Assembly (NCBI GenBank): GCA_036925085.1
Contig: JAUPFP010000035.1
Location: 1,664,356-1,728,355 of the forward strand
Direction of reading: 5' to 3'
DNA: 64,000 bases
DNA from: Brachycybe producta
Lineage: Eukaryota; Arthropoda; Diplopoda; Playtdesmida; Andrognathidae
Shown: positions 34,226 to 45,695 of the stretch, piece after piece
Position numbering within the stretch: position 1 is the stretch's first letter
Layout: the number at the start of each line of letters is the position of its first letter
Program-made: the position numbers and the translations under genes
The notes under the pieces: generated by a model
What the model was told of the DNA's origin: nothing
Databases searched by the model: none
The model's input: the letters and a program-made list of their open reading frames with translations, nothing else

Positions 34226-34441
34226 ATGGCAGATACGAGTAATTTTTCGATTGAAGAGCGCTTAGTTGCGAGCGTTTGGGTCCTCGAAAGACGGTACAAT
34301 GGGCAGACATATAAAACACCATACGTAAAATGTCGCAAAAAGGACCTGGAGACGTAGCCAACTCTGCAGAGACAACGATGGAGCTCGCACAGACCCATCA
34401 GATCCCTAAGTAAGTCCCGCCCCGAGGGAGTAAACTTATTT
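34226..34441 (+). pseudogene. Decayed N-terminal segment of a Tc1/mariner-like transposase (tentative)
   Basis: From ATG 34226 the frame reads MADTSNFSIEERLVASVWVL, then ERRYNG and VKCRKKD, with a stop at 34355-34357. Read through the stop it continues with TLQRQRW and SKSRP. This resembles the helix-turn-helix start of a widespread transposase group in arthropods and other invertebrates: F-S-x-E-E-R-x, later a TLQR.. helix and a short S-R-P linker. No catalytic part follows. The region is GC-rich compared with its surroundings and ends near a CACCCTGTATA terminus at about 34618-34628. Either a dead fragment of a deleted element or a chance resemblance. Confidence 0.38.
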
Positions 34442-34630
34442 CCCGTTCTCAACCCATTACAGCCGCGCTAGTTTTGACCAACGTGAACCCAGAAATGACT
34501 ACGGTTGGCCATTTCGGGGCCCGGGTTTACCAACGCACTCTGCCGGGTCCTAACCGACCAGGAATGGTCAGTGCTTTTCGACCGCAAAAAAGTAGAGGTA
34601 CGGTGGTGACTCATGGCTCACCCTGTATAT
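34442..34630. other. GC-rich tail ending in CACCCTGTATA
   Basis: GC-rich, non-coding. It ends in CACCCTGTATA, the same end word as the element at 36690-37356 and a common terminus of Tc1/mariner-type elements. A matching left end was not found. Confidence 0.35.
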
Positions 34631-35013
34631 TAGAATAATTATAACATGTGGCTGAGCTTTAATTCATTTTATGCGCTTGTTCGTATAATATATTAGAAAA
34701 GAAATGTTTTATTTCCTATTTCTGATTTCATTAAAATTTTTGTAAATTGTTTTCTTATTAAATGGAACAAAAAATCACAGGAACATAAAATATACAGTAT
34801 CTGACATTCGAGTTTTTTGAACCACAATACATTGCTCAGAAACAACAATCTAGATTCGAGTAACTAACCTTTTTAAAAACAACTTTTAAAATTTAATAAA
34901 TGGTTTAAAACTAGAAGAGTAAAAGAATCAACTACGCAAGTTTTCAAGATATTTTCGAAAATGAACTTTTTATGGTGGTTTTAAGTTTGCATTAAGTAGA
35001 TTAATAAGTTTAA

Positions 35014-35433
35014 GGTGGCTGAATAGATATTTATTTTGCTTTTGACTTCCCGGCAGGCCCCAATGCATTAGCTATAATGCTATGCTCCATAATGGAAACA
35101 ACATTCGAAAAAATTCAGATTGTTTTCAAAACTAGAAATGGTAAAAGATGATGTTTAGTTTTTTCATGGCAGTATCTTAAGAAATAAACATGTCATAGTA
35201 ACATAGTTTGAAAATAGCCCCCCTTTTTAAAGATACCATTAAAAAAACTTTTAGTATTGTCACCAACTATTCTATTCTCAAAATGTTTTTCCTGAAAAAC
35301 GTTCGCTTGAAAAATATATTTTTTTTCAAAACTGAGCATAGCGAGAAGCGATCTTCCATAGAACATAAGAACCACAACAAGCGCGAAAAAACCAGGGAAC
35401 GAAAAACAAAAAGCAAATATCTATTCAGCCAAA
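35014..35433. mobile_element. TTAA-flanked MITE, copy 2
   Basis: Left end GGTGGCTGAATAGATATTTA then TTTTGCTTTT. Right end AAAAGCAAATATCTATTCAG then CC. TTAA flanks both sides (35010-35013 and 35434-35437). The ends match the element at 2235-3058. It shares the interior words AACGTTCGCTTGA and the AACTTTTAG..ACCAACTATT segment. No coding sequence. Confidence 0.82.
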
Positions 35434-36689
35434 TTAAGTTTGCCATTTTTTTTAAAAAAAATTAGGCAAATATGCTTAATTCATTTCTTTATTCATATCT
35501 CAGCTTTTATTTTCAAATTAACAAATCTTCATAAGCTGTTTTTTTAAAGTTACCTCTAAAATGGTTTGTTGTTACTCATAATTGTCTGATGGTATTTGTT
35601 GTGTCATCTCACAACTTGTCAATCAACTTTTGAAATTCACTTTCACGTTAAGGTTTCTACTGATGCATATGACTGCCCACTTGCCTTTTTACAGGCCGTG
35701 TGTGTACTGGTTACTGTGAAAATGCGAGGGGGGGGGGGGGAGATGAGTCATTCTGTATATTACCTAGTCAGTTTGCAAAACCACCAATACTGAAGTGACT
35801 ATGCATATTGAGAATTCCGTTTCAATTAATGGACAAAACATGTAAAACAATAAGAAAATTGCTAATGGATTTAGGCATTCTGCGAATTGCATACAATACT
35901 ATCAGAACCCGAACTCGTGATTTCGTAAATCACCTATTTAATTTGTAGAATGACTGATTTTCCACATTGGCCGTAACATCACGTATAAAATATTTTGGAA
36001 GTTTTTCTTAGATTGTTTGCAAAGATAATCTTTTCAATAATGTGCATCTTCCGACAGATTCTCAAAAGGTAATTTTTACCAACCATAATTATTAGGGTTA
36101 GCCTTACAATTTGAGAATCTCATACTGACAATTTTAAGATTCAGAATCTCAAACAGCTAGTCTTTAAAAATAAAGACTTCACACAAGCTACATTTGAATA
36201 TCGTTTTGCCATGTGACTTTGAAAGTTTGAAAGCAACAACAATATTAATTAGTATAAAATCATTGCAATTTCTTATTTTACTTTGAATATAAATTAACGG
36301 GGATCCGAATGAAATTTATTTTTGTATTTATATAATTTTTTTCTCAAGTCAAAAGAATCAACTGAAACCATCCACCCTCCCTTCTATTCTGAGAAATCCG
36401 TAATTGTTAATTGCATTCGTTTTTTTACACATTGCGTGACTACATGCATAGAACTACAATTAGAAGGCAATTACTTGTTAAATATATAGGACTATGATAA
36501 TTTTCATTAAAACAACGAATCACTAAAGAAAAAAAAAACCATAATCTAATTTTACACGTCCACCCACTCACCCACATACAAATAAATATAATTATGACAT
36601 GCTTATTTATGACAATGTTTTTCATTTGCAATTTAGTAATATTTTTGTAAAAAAAAAATAAGTGTGCCAGATTTTGTCATATGCATATA
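35434..36689. other. AT-rich DNA, no gene seen
   Basis: Starts with a T8A8 dyad near 35445. A poly(G) run lies at about 35728-35739. No domain-bearing frame. Confidence 0.55.
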
Positions 36690-37356
36690 CAGGGTGTTTC
36701 AGATGTACATGTTTCCACAATTTGTCAATTTTATTTCTACAAAATCAAAAACTGTTACTTCACAGAAATCAAGTCTTTCATAATTGGTAATGTCCATAAC
36801 TAGTTACTAAATACAAAATTCTATCATAAAAGTCTGTACTTGTTGAATTTTTCTGAACTGCTTCTGATGCAACAGTTCTGTATTAAAATTGTTACCACAG
36901 ACCTTTTAAGTACTTAGACCTAAATTAAAAAAAAGGAAACTTGGCAGTTGAATTTAAACTTGAATTAACCACTAAATAAAAAACAAAGGTTTTTTTTTAC
37001 AAATTGGAACTTTACTCAGAGAGTTCAAGTGACAAACATTCCCATTCTTCAACATCACACATGTTCAGGTTTTTTTTACTTTATACAGTATAAAAAAGAA
37101 ATTATGAAGTATTTAATAGTTTTCTGCTGTTAAACTAGTTCAGCAAATAAAATTGTTCTGCTACAATCGTCATTTAATAACTTTACAAACATATTGCAAG
37201 CAGTTTTCAAACTTATGTCCGCATAATGTCGAAAAGCAGACGTATATTCTCTAGTAATTTACAAATTAAACCAAAGTTATGACTAACGGATACAACTTTG
37301 CAAATTCCGCAACTAGTTAAAAATGTGGTGACAAGTTTTTTTTATGAAACACCCTG
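36690..37356. mobile_element. Non-autonomous element with CAGGGTGTTTCA ends
   Basis: CAGGGTGTTTCA at the left and TGAAACACCCTG at the right are exact inverses. TATA lies just outside both ends (36686-36689 and 37357-37360). This fits a TA or TATA duplication as in Tc1/mariner-type insertions. Length 667 bp. No transposase frame, so it depends on one elsewhere. Confidence 0.78.
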
Positions 37357-38142
37357 TATACTACATAATATTCTTTCATCACTGTTATGCTTACGCGGTG
37401 AAAATGATTGCAGCCGGATATATATGTCTGTCTGGAAGGCGTGGCTGTGTCGTGCTCAAATATTTATTATATAATTTTTTTTAAAAAATAATGTATAAAC
37501 AAAATGCACTGAAGCATGCTCACTTTTAAGGTGGATGACATAAAATTTAAAAACCAATACACATCAATAAAACTATGGGCATGACCACAACATAGTAAAA
37601 CTTTTAAAAGTTCCTCTTCCTGTATTTATTTTAGCCTTAATAAATATTTAATAACGTAAAATTCCGCAAGGTCAAGACTAATTAATGAAGCCCACAGGCT
37701 GCAATAAGAAACATGTGTTTGTTAATGTGTGTAACTATTTCTGCTGGTGTTTTGTGTTTACAATTCAACTCAATGCAATTCAGTGCATCTGCAATCAGCG
37801 GCCAAAACAGCCGCTTCTAGCTCGTCCCTCGTCCACTTAGAAACACGTGTGACGACCTCGAGCACAATACCCATGAGACAGTGGAGCTAACTGTCAATCC
37901 TAAATGTTGACATTTAGACAAACAAGTTTGTCAAACTGAAATCGGAACAACCCAGAACTATATGCAGGAGGAAAATTCCATAGTATAAATACAAATTGGA
38001 AATAAAGACCATAACTATACATAAAGACCATAAATATAGATCCGTTCTAGCTTTTGTAAGGATGCCATATAACAGTGCAATGTTCTTTGCAGCTATCAAG
38101 CTTTAAAAGGGCATGGCTTTGCTGAGCTCTATGGCTTTCTGA
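37357..38142. other. AT-rich DNA, no gene seen
   Basis: Nothing supported; short frames only. Confidence 0.55.
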
Positions 38143-38535
38143 GGGTGCGTTCAGACTCATCGTGCTCGTACCCATACTATGGCTCGGGCTTGTGCCCTGC
38201 TTGACTTGTCAGGCTTTAAGGCTCGTGCTCTTGTCAACTGAGGGTTGAGAGTTAATAGATTCGATGAGCGATGACAAAGTTTTGATTCCCAGTAAAAGTT
38301 TTATTTTCATGCACTCATTGTTGGGAGAAACAGCACAAACACAGCATGTAAACTAAACTGTACTCGCCCCCGTCCCATTGAGGAGCACCTCTTTGATGTA
38401 CCGACACCAAGCGGAGCCAGATGAGCCTCTGACTTGCGTTACTCGTGCTACTTGTATCGTTGCTCGCGAATCCGTCCACATTATTCAGGCTTGTCGACGA
38501 GCGACCTCACTGTGCCCGAGTAGTCTGAACGCACC
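38143..38535 (-). mobile_element. ~390-bp MITE family A, copy 1 (reverse orientation)
   Basis: The ends are GGGTGCGTTCAGACT at the left and AGTCTGAACGCACC at the right, followed by TTAA. The left flank is CTGA. It is reverse to two further copies at 47231-47620 and 53708-54084. All share CTCGTAC/GTACGAG-type words, CAAGTAGCACGAGTAACG (here inverted) and GACAAGAGCACGAG. Non-coding; the open frames seen on both strands of the family follow from its GC-richer composition. Confidence 0.85.
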
Positions 38536-38578
38536 TTAACAGATTTCCAGTTGAGTTTATCCGGCAGAGGACAAATAC

Positions 38579-38760
38579 AAAGGTTACACTGCAGCAAACA
38601 AAGCCAATCGAAGGCTGCAGTTTATACAATAGACACTGAAATATTGCAAAGAAAATGTAAAAGAGGTCTGTTGTTTTACTCTTGTAAACCCGCTATTAGA
38701 ATATTGTTCACCAATTTGGAATCATTTTCGAGTTAATCTAATACACGAACAGTGTAAACC
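38579..38760 (+). pseudogene. LINE reverse-transcriptase C-terminal fragment (Jockey/CR1-like)
   Basis: In one frame this encodes KGYTAANKANRRLQFIQ, a stop, LKYCKENVKEV and then LVNPLLEYCSPIWNHF. The order KANRxLxFI, LKxC, VKE, L(V)xPLLEYCSPIWN is the end of the reverse-transcriptase region in Jockey, CR1 and related non-LTR retrotransposons. The in-frame stop and the loss of recognisable protein on both sides show a dead fragment. It lies 40 bp after a MITE. Confidence 0.75.
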
Positions 38761-39238
38761 GTATTCTAATAGAGGTCTGATAAGAGTATAATAAAATACA
38801 CCTTTTACATTTTCTGTATAATGGCTTCATTCCCGCTCTATGTGTAATTCCTTCATCTGCGTGTGTGTGTATTATATGTCCACTATAAAATACTCATTAG
38901 TATAGTTAAATAAAATTGTTCAATTAGAAATTTATTGATGACATTAAATAAAAGCAATAGAAATAAAGATAAATTGAAATTTGTTTTGAGTTTTAATTAT
39001 TGCCATGTGTGGCAATTCAAAAGGAATATGGTTTGTTGAATTGATATTAGTACTGTACTACAGTATAGAATGTTTATTTCTAAAAGCAGCACGACAGCTT
39101 TTACATAAAGCTAACTGAAACAATTTAAAGTTTATAAACTAATAGAAATAACTGAACTTCCTATTAAACGTCATGTGAAGTTGATGCAATTATTATGTAA
39201 ACAACTATTGACTTGTTTATATTAGTACAAGACTGTGA
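38761..39238. other. AT-rich DNA, nothing recognised
   Basis: No gene or repeat boundary was seen. Confidence 0.5.
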
Positions 39239-39590
39239 GGCCGTTTGCACATACACCGGTAAATTGCGGACCCGGCTCCGACTCCGGTACCGTATGCTAT
39301 GTTAGTAAATGAAAGTTTTCACACACACACACACACACACACACAGCCGGTCCCTTCAACATTGTCGGTCCAACAACTGATCACCCCGACGATGAACTTG
39401 ACAAGCCGGATACCGGGGACTGTTAAGGACAAACAAGAAAAAAACAGACGGCATGGAGGGAAATTCAAACTGGCGAACTGCAGTCGATTTTTCGTCAGCC
39501 AGCATTGCAATGCCGGCGCGTATGAAAGACCTCACGACCGGTGCCGGATCCGGCAAAAAGCCAGTGTTTGTGTGTGTGCGGCAAACGGCC
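39239..39590. mobile_element. MITE with GGCCGTTTGC ends
   Basis: GGCCGTTTGC at the left is the exact inverse of GCAAACGGCC at the right. Further in, CACACA and CCGGT/ACCGG words also oppose one another. The flanks are TGA on the left and TAA on the right, so a 3-bp duplication is possible. It contains a (CA)n microsatellite near the left end. The overlapping frames on both strands have no domain. Confidence 0.72.
39320..39344. repeat. (CA)n microsatellite
   Basis: About 12 uninterrupted CA units inside the MITE. Confidence 0.97.
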
Positions 39591-41577
39591 TAATAATTCA
39601 CCACCATGTCACAAATATTTTCTAAGACAATGTCCAAAGACTGGTCATGTAACTGCAATAATTAATATTGTTGAGTTCATTTCACAGAACATAGGTGTAT
39701 CATTATCTTTCAAGAATCTTATTCATAATTTACTACACACGTTCAATTTAATATAAAATGCTAGTATATGTCCGCAAATAAATATACATACTGTATGTAT
39801 ATATAATGTATGTCAGTAGCCTTAAACAGCGTGACTTATGTTATGGTCAGCAGGTCAATAAGATTTTTCATGTTCAAACTCTGCGCCCTTCACAAATTGA
39901 GAAGGCATAAACATATTAAAACAAAAACCGTGTTAATTTTACAATTAACTGTAATTCTTCATGTTTGTTTGTTTCTATGATGTTGTTGTTGTTTTTGTGC
40001 AATATATGCACGTCTTGTTATAAAAAAAATCTTTTTAGTTCCGCCATGTATGTTATGTGTATTAATATCTAAAAGGAAATTATTCAATGCAACATAATGC
40101 GTCCATTACCCTTGTGCACACTGTGCAAGTACATTTTATAATGTAATCTTCATACATCACCGCATATAGTACAAGTACATTGTAATAAATCCGCCACCCC
40201 CCCCCCTCCATCATTACATATAGAAAAATCACGACTTGAGTAATTTATAAATGCATCCACAACATTTCACATTGTAGATATATCACCGAAAAAAATTACC
40301 ACAAAAATTACTGACCTGCTATGAATTTTAGGTCAGTTTAGAAAAAGAATGGGATTTTCAGATTTTTAGATTAGGCATCACTTTTTTATATAAACCGGTA
40401 AGTTACCAACTTATCATTATATTACCGGTGCATTATAAACTATATATAAAAGTGAATTTATGTTTGTCTGTTTCCTAAACATTCCCACACCCTTTGACCT
40501 ATCATTTCCAAATTTTGCAGAGTTATTTCCTATGACCCTACGAGTAACTTAGGGTAGCCGGGAATCCAGACAACTACACCGCATAGACAGACAGATAAAC
40601 AGTGGACCCTCAAGCACCGATTTTTTTTTATCTTTATGATGTTGTAGTTTTTAAGCATTAACTTAGTTCATTCTTTTCAAACGGACAACTATTATGTTGA
40701 TGGCCCCAGAGTGGGCACACCAAGAAATTTATTCATTTTCGCCCCAGATGACGAAACCGTAAATGATGTAAACTTATCAAAAAGCACTGGAATAATTATC
40801 CGTTTTGCCCTACTAAATGTAGCAAGAACATTTGAAACAATGTAATAAATTATATGAATTGTAACTTATTTGAAATTTTAAGAAATAGCAACGTAAAAGT
40901 TTCTATAAACTGTTATTAAAAGTCTTAGCAACATGATACTTAGTGGTAGTAAGTTATATTTCTGATCAACCCCTAAAAATGTATGGTTGCACTCATGACC
41001 CCCATATCCGGAAGCGGGCCCCCATGCCAGGATCTCTCGCAGCCCCCCCCCCCCTAACTGTCGCTAAAGTTACGAGCCGCTTGCCCGGTAATCGCTTTCT
41101 GTTGCGGGCCGCGTTTTTAATTGTTTCGAAATTTGAGCTTTATAAATAAAAAAAACGATTGATTTTCTTTTTAAATGTATCAAAACAGGCACGTGTTGTC
41201 CATCCGCATAAATACGAGTATGAATCGTGATAAATCACAAAGACAAAACAAAAAGTCGATATGATGAGAGAATAATGTAATGTGCCTAATAAAATAATAA
41301 AGTTTAGTTGGATGGAGATTGGCCAAAACATATGTCAATATTTTATAAAGTTGCTTTTTGTCTTCTGTTTATCTCACTTAGCTGACCGACCCGCCTTGCT
41401 AGGCCCACCTAATCCCGGGTCCCAGGCTAGAGCCCTGTTAGCCCCTCTTGTGGAGGCCATGGTTGTATACATTATTTGCAGTAAACGACCATCAAATTTA
41501 GCTACATAGCTAAAGGTGAATCATTTATTTACATCATTTCATAACTTCTGCATCTGTATCACCAACAACCAAGCTCC
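39591..41577. other. AT-rich DNA with repeat fragments, no gene
   Basis: Holds the second copy of the TGTTTGTC...ATTCCCACACCCTTTGA repeat at about 40440-40600. It also holds C-runs at 40197-40206 and 41042-41053, and a small GC-rich patch near 41000-41120. No domain-bearing frame. Confidence 0.5.
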
Positions 41578-41641
41578 AACCAGGATTTCAACCTGTATCA
41601 CAAATGGTGATTATAACCACTCGGCCGGCCACTCGGGCGTG
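41578..41641 (-). repeat. tRNA-like SINE head or tRNA pseudogene
   Basis: On the minus strand the sequence reads GGCCGAGTGGTTATAATCAC and later CAGGTTGAAATCCTGG. The first matches the pol III A box of serine/leucine-type tRNAs (GGCCGAGTGGTTA) and the second is close to a B box (GGTTCGAATCC), at tRNA-like spacing. The acceptor and anticodon stems do not pair well, so a functional tRNA is unlikely. A tRNA-derived SINE is the best explanation. Confidence 0.5.
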
Positions 41642-44148
41642 TGCTCACACATTACTCTTTATCTATTTTAAAAATTGTCTGCTGCTATTAACAGTATAGG
41701 TCAACTGACAGTAACAATTGTTTCAAGTATTTATTAAAGCTTTACATTACATGATCCATAACTTACCACTAGAAAAATAAAGCCTAATCCCCAACGCGTC
41801 CACTCTATTTTGGGAGGATTTCGTTTTATCTTTGTCGACATGAAACATTGCAAGTTACAAATACTGAAATAACAAAGAAGTCTGTGTATTAATATCGTTT
41901 TTAGATTTGAAATAATGACATGATGACAATGAAAACATTCGGGAGAAATATCTATAAAAAATATGACAAAGAGAAAATAAAAAAATTCTCAGTGTACACA
42001 TGATTTAAAAAGTTAGGTCAAGAGGTTATGGAATTGTAAAACAAAAGAAAATGTAAAGTTAATATATTTTGCTTGAACATTCTACTTATGTTTTGCAACA
42101 ATATTAAGGGTGTGTCATTTCTTAAGGCACATCCTTATTTTCTCACCAAGAAGCAACTTAAGCATGTGATTGGCAACAATGTCTAAATTGTAATTAATGA
42201 GACCCTTGGCACGGTCTATGTCAATGGGACATGTCATCACTCTTAAGGCAACTGTTGCCATCCGAGCACCTAAGGAACCCATCTTTCAATTCTACAGCAC
42301 GCACGCAAACATGTCATGTGTCATACATTAAAATCATGTAAACTCTAAGCATACAAGTTACTTCATTATGGTAAGCAGCACTTGTATTTGGACACCACTG
42401 AGCAACATCCCAAAGTCCAGTTTGTTTGTGCATTCGACAAACCCCTAAAGGTTTGTTGCATTGCTAAGAACGACCATTGTAGCCTTGTTTCAAACAGTAT
42501 GGACGCTAAAATGAAAGCATGCAACCATTTATGTGCCAATAAGGATACATTATCCAAGAATGCATCTTAACTAAGTCTTCACAATTTCAATTTCTATGAG
42601 CAATCAGCTGCAATATTCAGTTGGTCCTAATCATTTTATGGGTTACGGTCGTTTTACATCAAGGGTCACTCTAGAGTTGATTTTAAGCTGTATTGCACCC
42701 TATGTGTGTTCAAATACTGATTAGTGATTAGGTTTCCAAAGAAGTGTGTAGTTATCATTACTGTAACATGAATAAATAATTTATTCCTGAACCAGCTGTG
42801 AATGTTTTAGACAGCTATTTCAATATATGCAACTGCAAGGAATGCTTTATGTTATAGACTTAACATTATGAAATGGAACTTCCGAAACACCACCTACTCG
42901 GCGTACTACTAGCCTCCAAGTACCTAACAGTTTTGGCTTATTGTGTAAATTCGGCGCGTTAACTTTCCACAGGACCACAGCTAAACCTAGCTAGTGTCTT
43001 GGAGAAGATCCTATTTGTTAGACTAATTAGCTACAGTAGTTTCTCTTATAAGTTATAGTTCTCTACAATAGTCGTATTTCGCATATTGAAATGTTCTCTA
43101 AAATTTAAGTCAAATCTCGTCTTTTACATACAAAAATTAGACTCTTGATTTTTACACATCAACATGGAAATTCCCTCACCTGATTTGTTTCATATACCTT
43201 CATAAAGCTCAAGAGCCAGTGGGCGTTTGCTTTGGCTTTTGTCCATGGGGCTGGATTTGGTTTGTTTTGATAATTTAAAAAAAATCGGGGCTATGAGCTT
43301 TGCGGGCCTCATGGGGCTTGGTTAGCTGGGCTGAGCTTTGACATTTTTTTTTGCAAACTGTACGACTAGACTTATTTAGAAAAAAGTCCCAGATTCTGAA
43401 ACATAACACCTAAACTTCAACATCAGTTTTTTTTCTCAGCAAAGTTCCAACAAAATAAAACCTATTCAAGGGTTAGTCAATAAAATAGTGTTTCTTCGGC
43501 ATTGGAATATTGTCAAAAATGTTCAAGTTGAAGTTCAAGTGCTAAGTTTTTTTCTTTTCCATGAATTTAGACTTAATTTGCCCATAGAAGTTAATCACTA
43601 ATTCAAAACCCTCAATACGACCTTCAAGTAGTCTATTCCTGACACAAATACAGCAATTTGAAAAACATTCATAGAATTATTCAAAATAAAATGATATCGA
43701 AAGTGGAATTGCTGTATCATTTTATTATATTCAGTGAATTGTATTTTATCTGAATACAATTGTAAAAAAGAAATATACAAAAAAAGAGAAGGAAAAAAAA
43801 ATATATTTCGGCGTCCAACGGTGCAAAGAACTTTCATAGACGGTCAAAGACAAGTTCATCTATCCTCTCACTATGAATGTCCACACAACAACTCTTACCA
43901 TTCAGTTAGGAGAAGTAGATTTACCACTGTTTCCTAATAGGAGATTGTCTTACATTTTTTTTTTCAAGTTATCTGAAATTTTGAACCTGAATGCGAGCAT
44001 TTATCAGCCAAATTGCATGTGGTAAAATGAGAGTTGTTTTTTTTTTGACAACAAGAAACATGAATTTCGAGCTACGCCCTTTTCTTATTCTATTTCAAGT
44101 TTGCAAAGTCCTTGTATGTCAAAAAAAAAACAAGTCTGAGGCGGCTTA
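41642..44148. other. AT-rich DNA, no supported gene
   Basis: The segment 42366-42570 is open on both strands for about 60 codons, with no recognised domain. Around 43200-43340 GGGGCT/GGCTTGG words recur. No exon, RNA or element boundary could be supported. Confidence 0.5.
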
Positions 44149-44231
44149 GGGCGAGTGCAGACGACAGACAATCGGTGGCAGACAATGCCGGACAGTTTAG
44201 TCGGTCAGAATGAACAGTATAGCTTCTTATA

Positions 44232-44661
44232 GGGCAACGCACACGGCCGACTAAATAGTCGGACCGACACAAAGGATGGGATATATTCCAAGAGGTGGGA
44301 TGGAAAACCTAAACGTATAAACGGCTGTGGACGGTGAGCGCATGAAGGCAGGCACCCATGCACAAGCACAACAACCGACAAATTGACGGTCATGCGACTC
44401 ATGACAGGCAATTAGAAATCGGGACATACAGAAGTTGGTTCCGCCCTTTTTATGACTGGCAACGTCTAAGTGGTTTGTTGTGTGGTTTGACGTTGAAAAG
44501 GGCGGAGCATGTGACGTCAGACTACATAACCAACCAATTAGAAGTTGCGTTCGTCATAAAAAGGGCGGAGCCAACTGAAGATCGTTCCTATTTCTAATTG
44601 CCTGTCGTTATGTCGGCCTCAGACGTCACATCAGATAGACTGTCGGTCGTGTGCGCTAACC
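44232..44661. mobile_element. Middle MITE of the nest
   Basis: Left end GGGCAACGCACACGGCCGAC; right end on the other strand GGTTAGCGCACACGACCGAC. The flanks are TTATA on the left and TTAC on the right, consistent with a T/A-rich short duplication. It is distinct in sequence from the outer element although the ends share a GGG..GC..CAGACG/CACACG style. Confidence 0.75.
44403..44606. mobile_element. Innermost element: ~204-bp almost continuous palindrome
   Basis: GACAGGCAATTAGAAAT at the left is the exact inverse of ATTTCTAATTGCCTGTC at the right. The complementarity continues through TCCGCCCTTTTTATGAC on the left and GTCATAAAAAGGGCGGA on the right, and then with mismatches to near the centre. 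One strand could fold into a hairpin of roughly 95 bp. Confidence 0.82.
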
Positions 44662-44710
44662 TTACCACAATGTAGTCCGTCACCGACCCTCTTATCGTCT
44701 GTGCTCGCCC

Positions 44711-45221
44711 TTAAGCTTTTCTTAGTAGTCTCAGGTTATCATCCCAAAATGACTCACTTTGATTGAAGGCATAAAGACCACCTCTAATGAGAAAAAAAAA
44801 TCCTGACTGCAGACATCATGCACTAGATTCCACTTTCCAACTGTATTGAGATAAGAAGAGGGGTTGAAATCCTCCCTTGGTTTCTAACATTTTTACATAA
44901 TATATTACCCATCCTGCACTCTTATCTCCTTCCATGACATTCAAACCATCTGACCTTGAAGAAAACCAATAATTTAAGTGGTTTTTTTTTACAATTTCAA
45001 ATTACTTTCAGGAGAAGAGAGGGTCTTTTGTTTGAAACCGTAAAAAATAAAAAACAAGACACCACAAACAAAACTTTAAAAAACTTTTTCCCCACCTCCT
45101 TCCCCCCCCCCTTGTTGCCGTCATTTATTAAAAAAATTGTTGATGGCGTGGTATTAACCCATTAAGTTTTATAACCAAAAATTATATTAGAAAGTTTATG
45201 CTCGCGTCGCCGTTAAAGGAC
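44711..45221. other. AT-rich DNA, nothing recognised
   Basis: No gene or element boundary was seen between two MITEs. Confidence 0.5.
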
Positions 45222-45461
45222 GCTTGTGACGTCAGAGTGGATTGACCAAAAATTTAAGATTGTGTCATTTTGTTTAATAAAAAATTTAAGATTGTCATTT
45301 TGTCTAATAAAAAAATTAAGATTGTGTCATTTTGTATAATAAAAAATAGTAATAACGAATGTTTTCAACAATTTAAACAAAATGTTCTTGGACTTCTTGC
45401 ATTATTTTTATTACCTTTTTTTTTCAGACAAAAATAACACAATCCCTCAAACGTCACAAGC
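45222..45461. mobile_element. Small TIR element with internal 31-bp tandem repeats
   Basis: GCTTGTGACGT at 45222-45232 is the exact inverse of ACGTCACAAGC at 45451-45461. Inside, a unit AATTTAAGATTGTGTCATTT plus TGTNTAATAAAA is repeated three times at about 45249-45345. The same words (AAAATGACACAATCCT, GACGTCACAAGCTTC) reappear in the right arm of the inverted duplication at 52440-52515. The two loci therefore share an element family. Confidence 0.65.
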
Positions 45462-45467
45462 TTCCTC

Positions 45468-45695
45468 TAATACCTTGTACACACATGAGTTAAATGAATT
45501 CAAATTAAATGTGTTTAGGTGAATTATACGGAATCCAGTTAAGAACATGAACCAAATAAAATTGACTTTATTATTGATAGAAATTGAAATACTAAATCAA
45601 TATTTTTGTCAATATAGTTTATATATTATATTTAGATAATAACTCAATATTTTGAAATTATTGAAATTTTGCTCTTCACAGGGGTAGAACATGTT
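45468..45695 (-). mobile_element. TIR element family B, copy 1 (truncated)
   Basis: Starts TAATACCTTGTACACACATG and is the reverse of the copy at 54443-54731. Both share TGAATTCAAATTAAAT, GAATTATACG, AATCCAGTTAA and ATGAACCAAATAAAA, followed by ACTAAATCAATATTTTTGTC. It ends near CTTCACAGGG, short of the other TIR. It abuts the preceding element within 6 bp. Confidence 0.75.

Larger units (their letters stand above)
44149..44710. mobile_element. Outer MITE of a three-level nest
   Basis: Left end GGGCGAGTGCAGACGA; right end on the other strand GGGCGAGCACAGACGA. TTAA follows the right end and CTTA precedes the left. Its interior is interrupted by a second TIR element (44232-44661), which is itself interrupted by a third palindrome (44403-44606). 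Confidence 0.8.

Noticed and set aside
34069..34452. 127-codon minus-strand open frame
   Set aside because: It lies opposite the transposase-like plus-strand segment in GC-rich sequence, with no recognisable family; treated as a shadow.
42366..42570. Frames of ~60 codons on both strands
   Set aside because: Open on both strands, no domain, no splice context.
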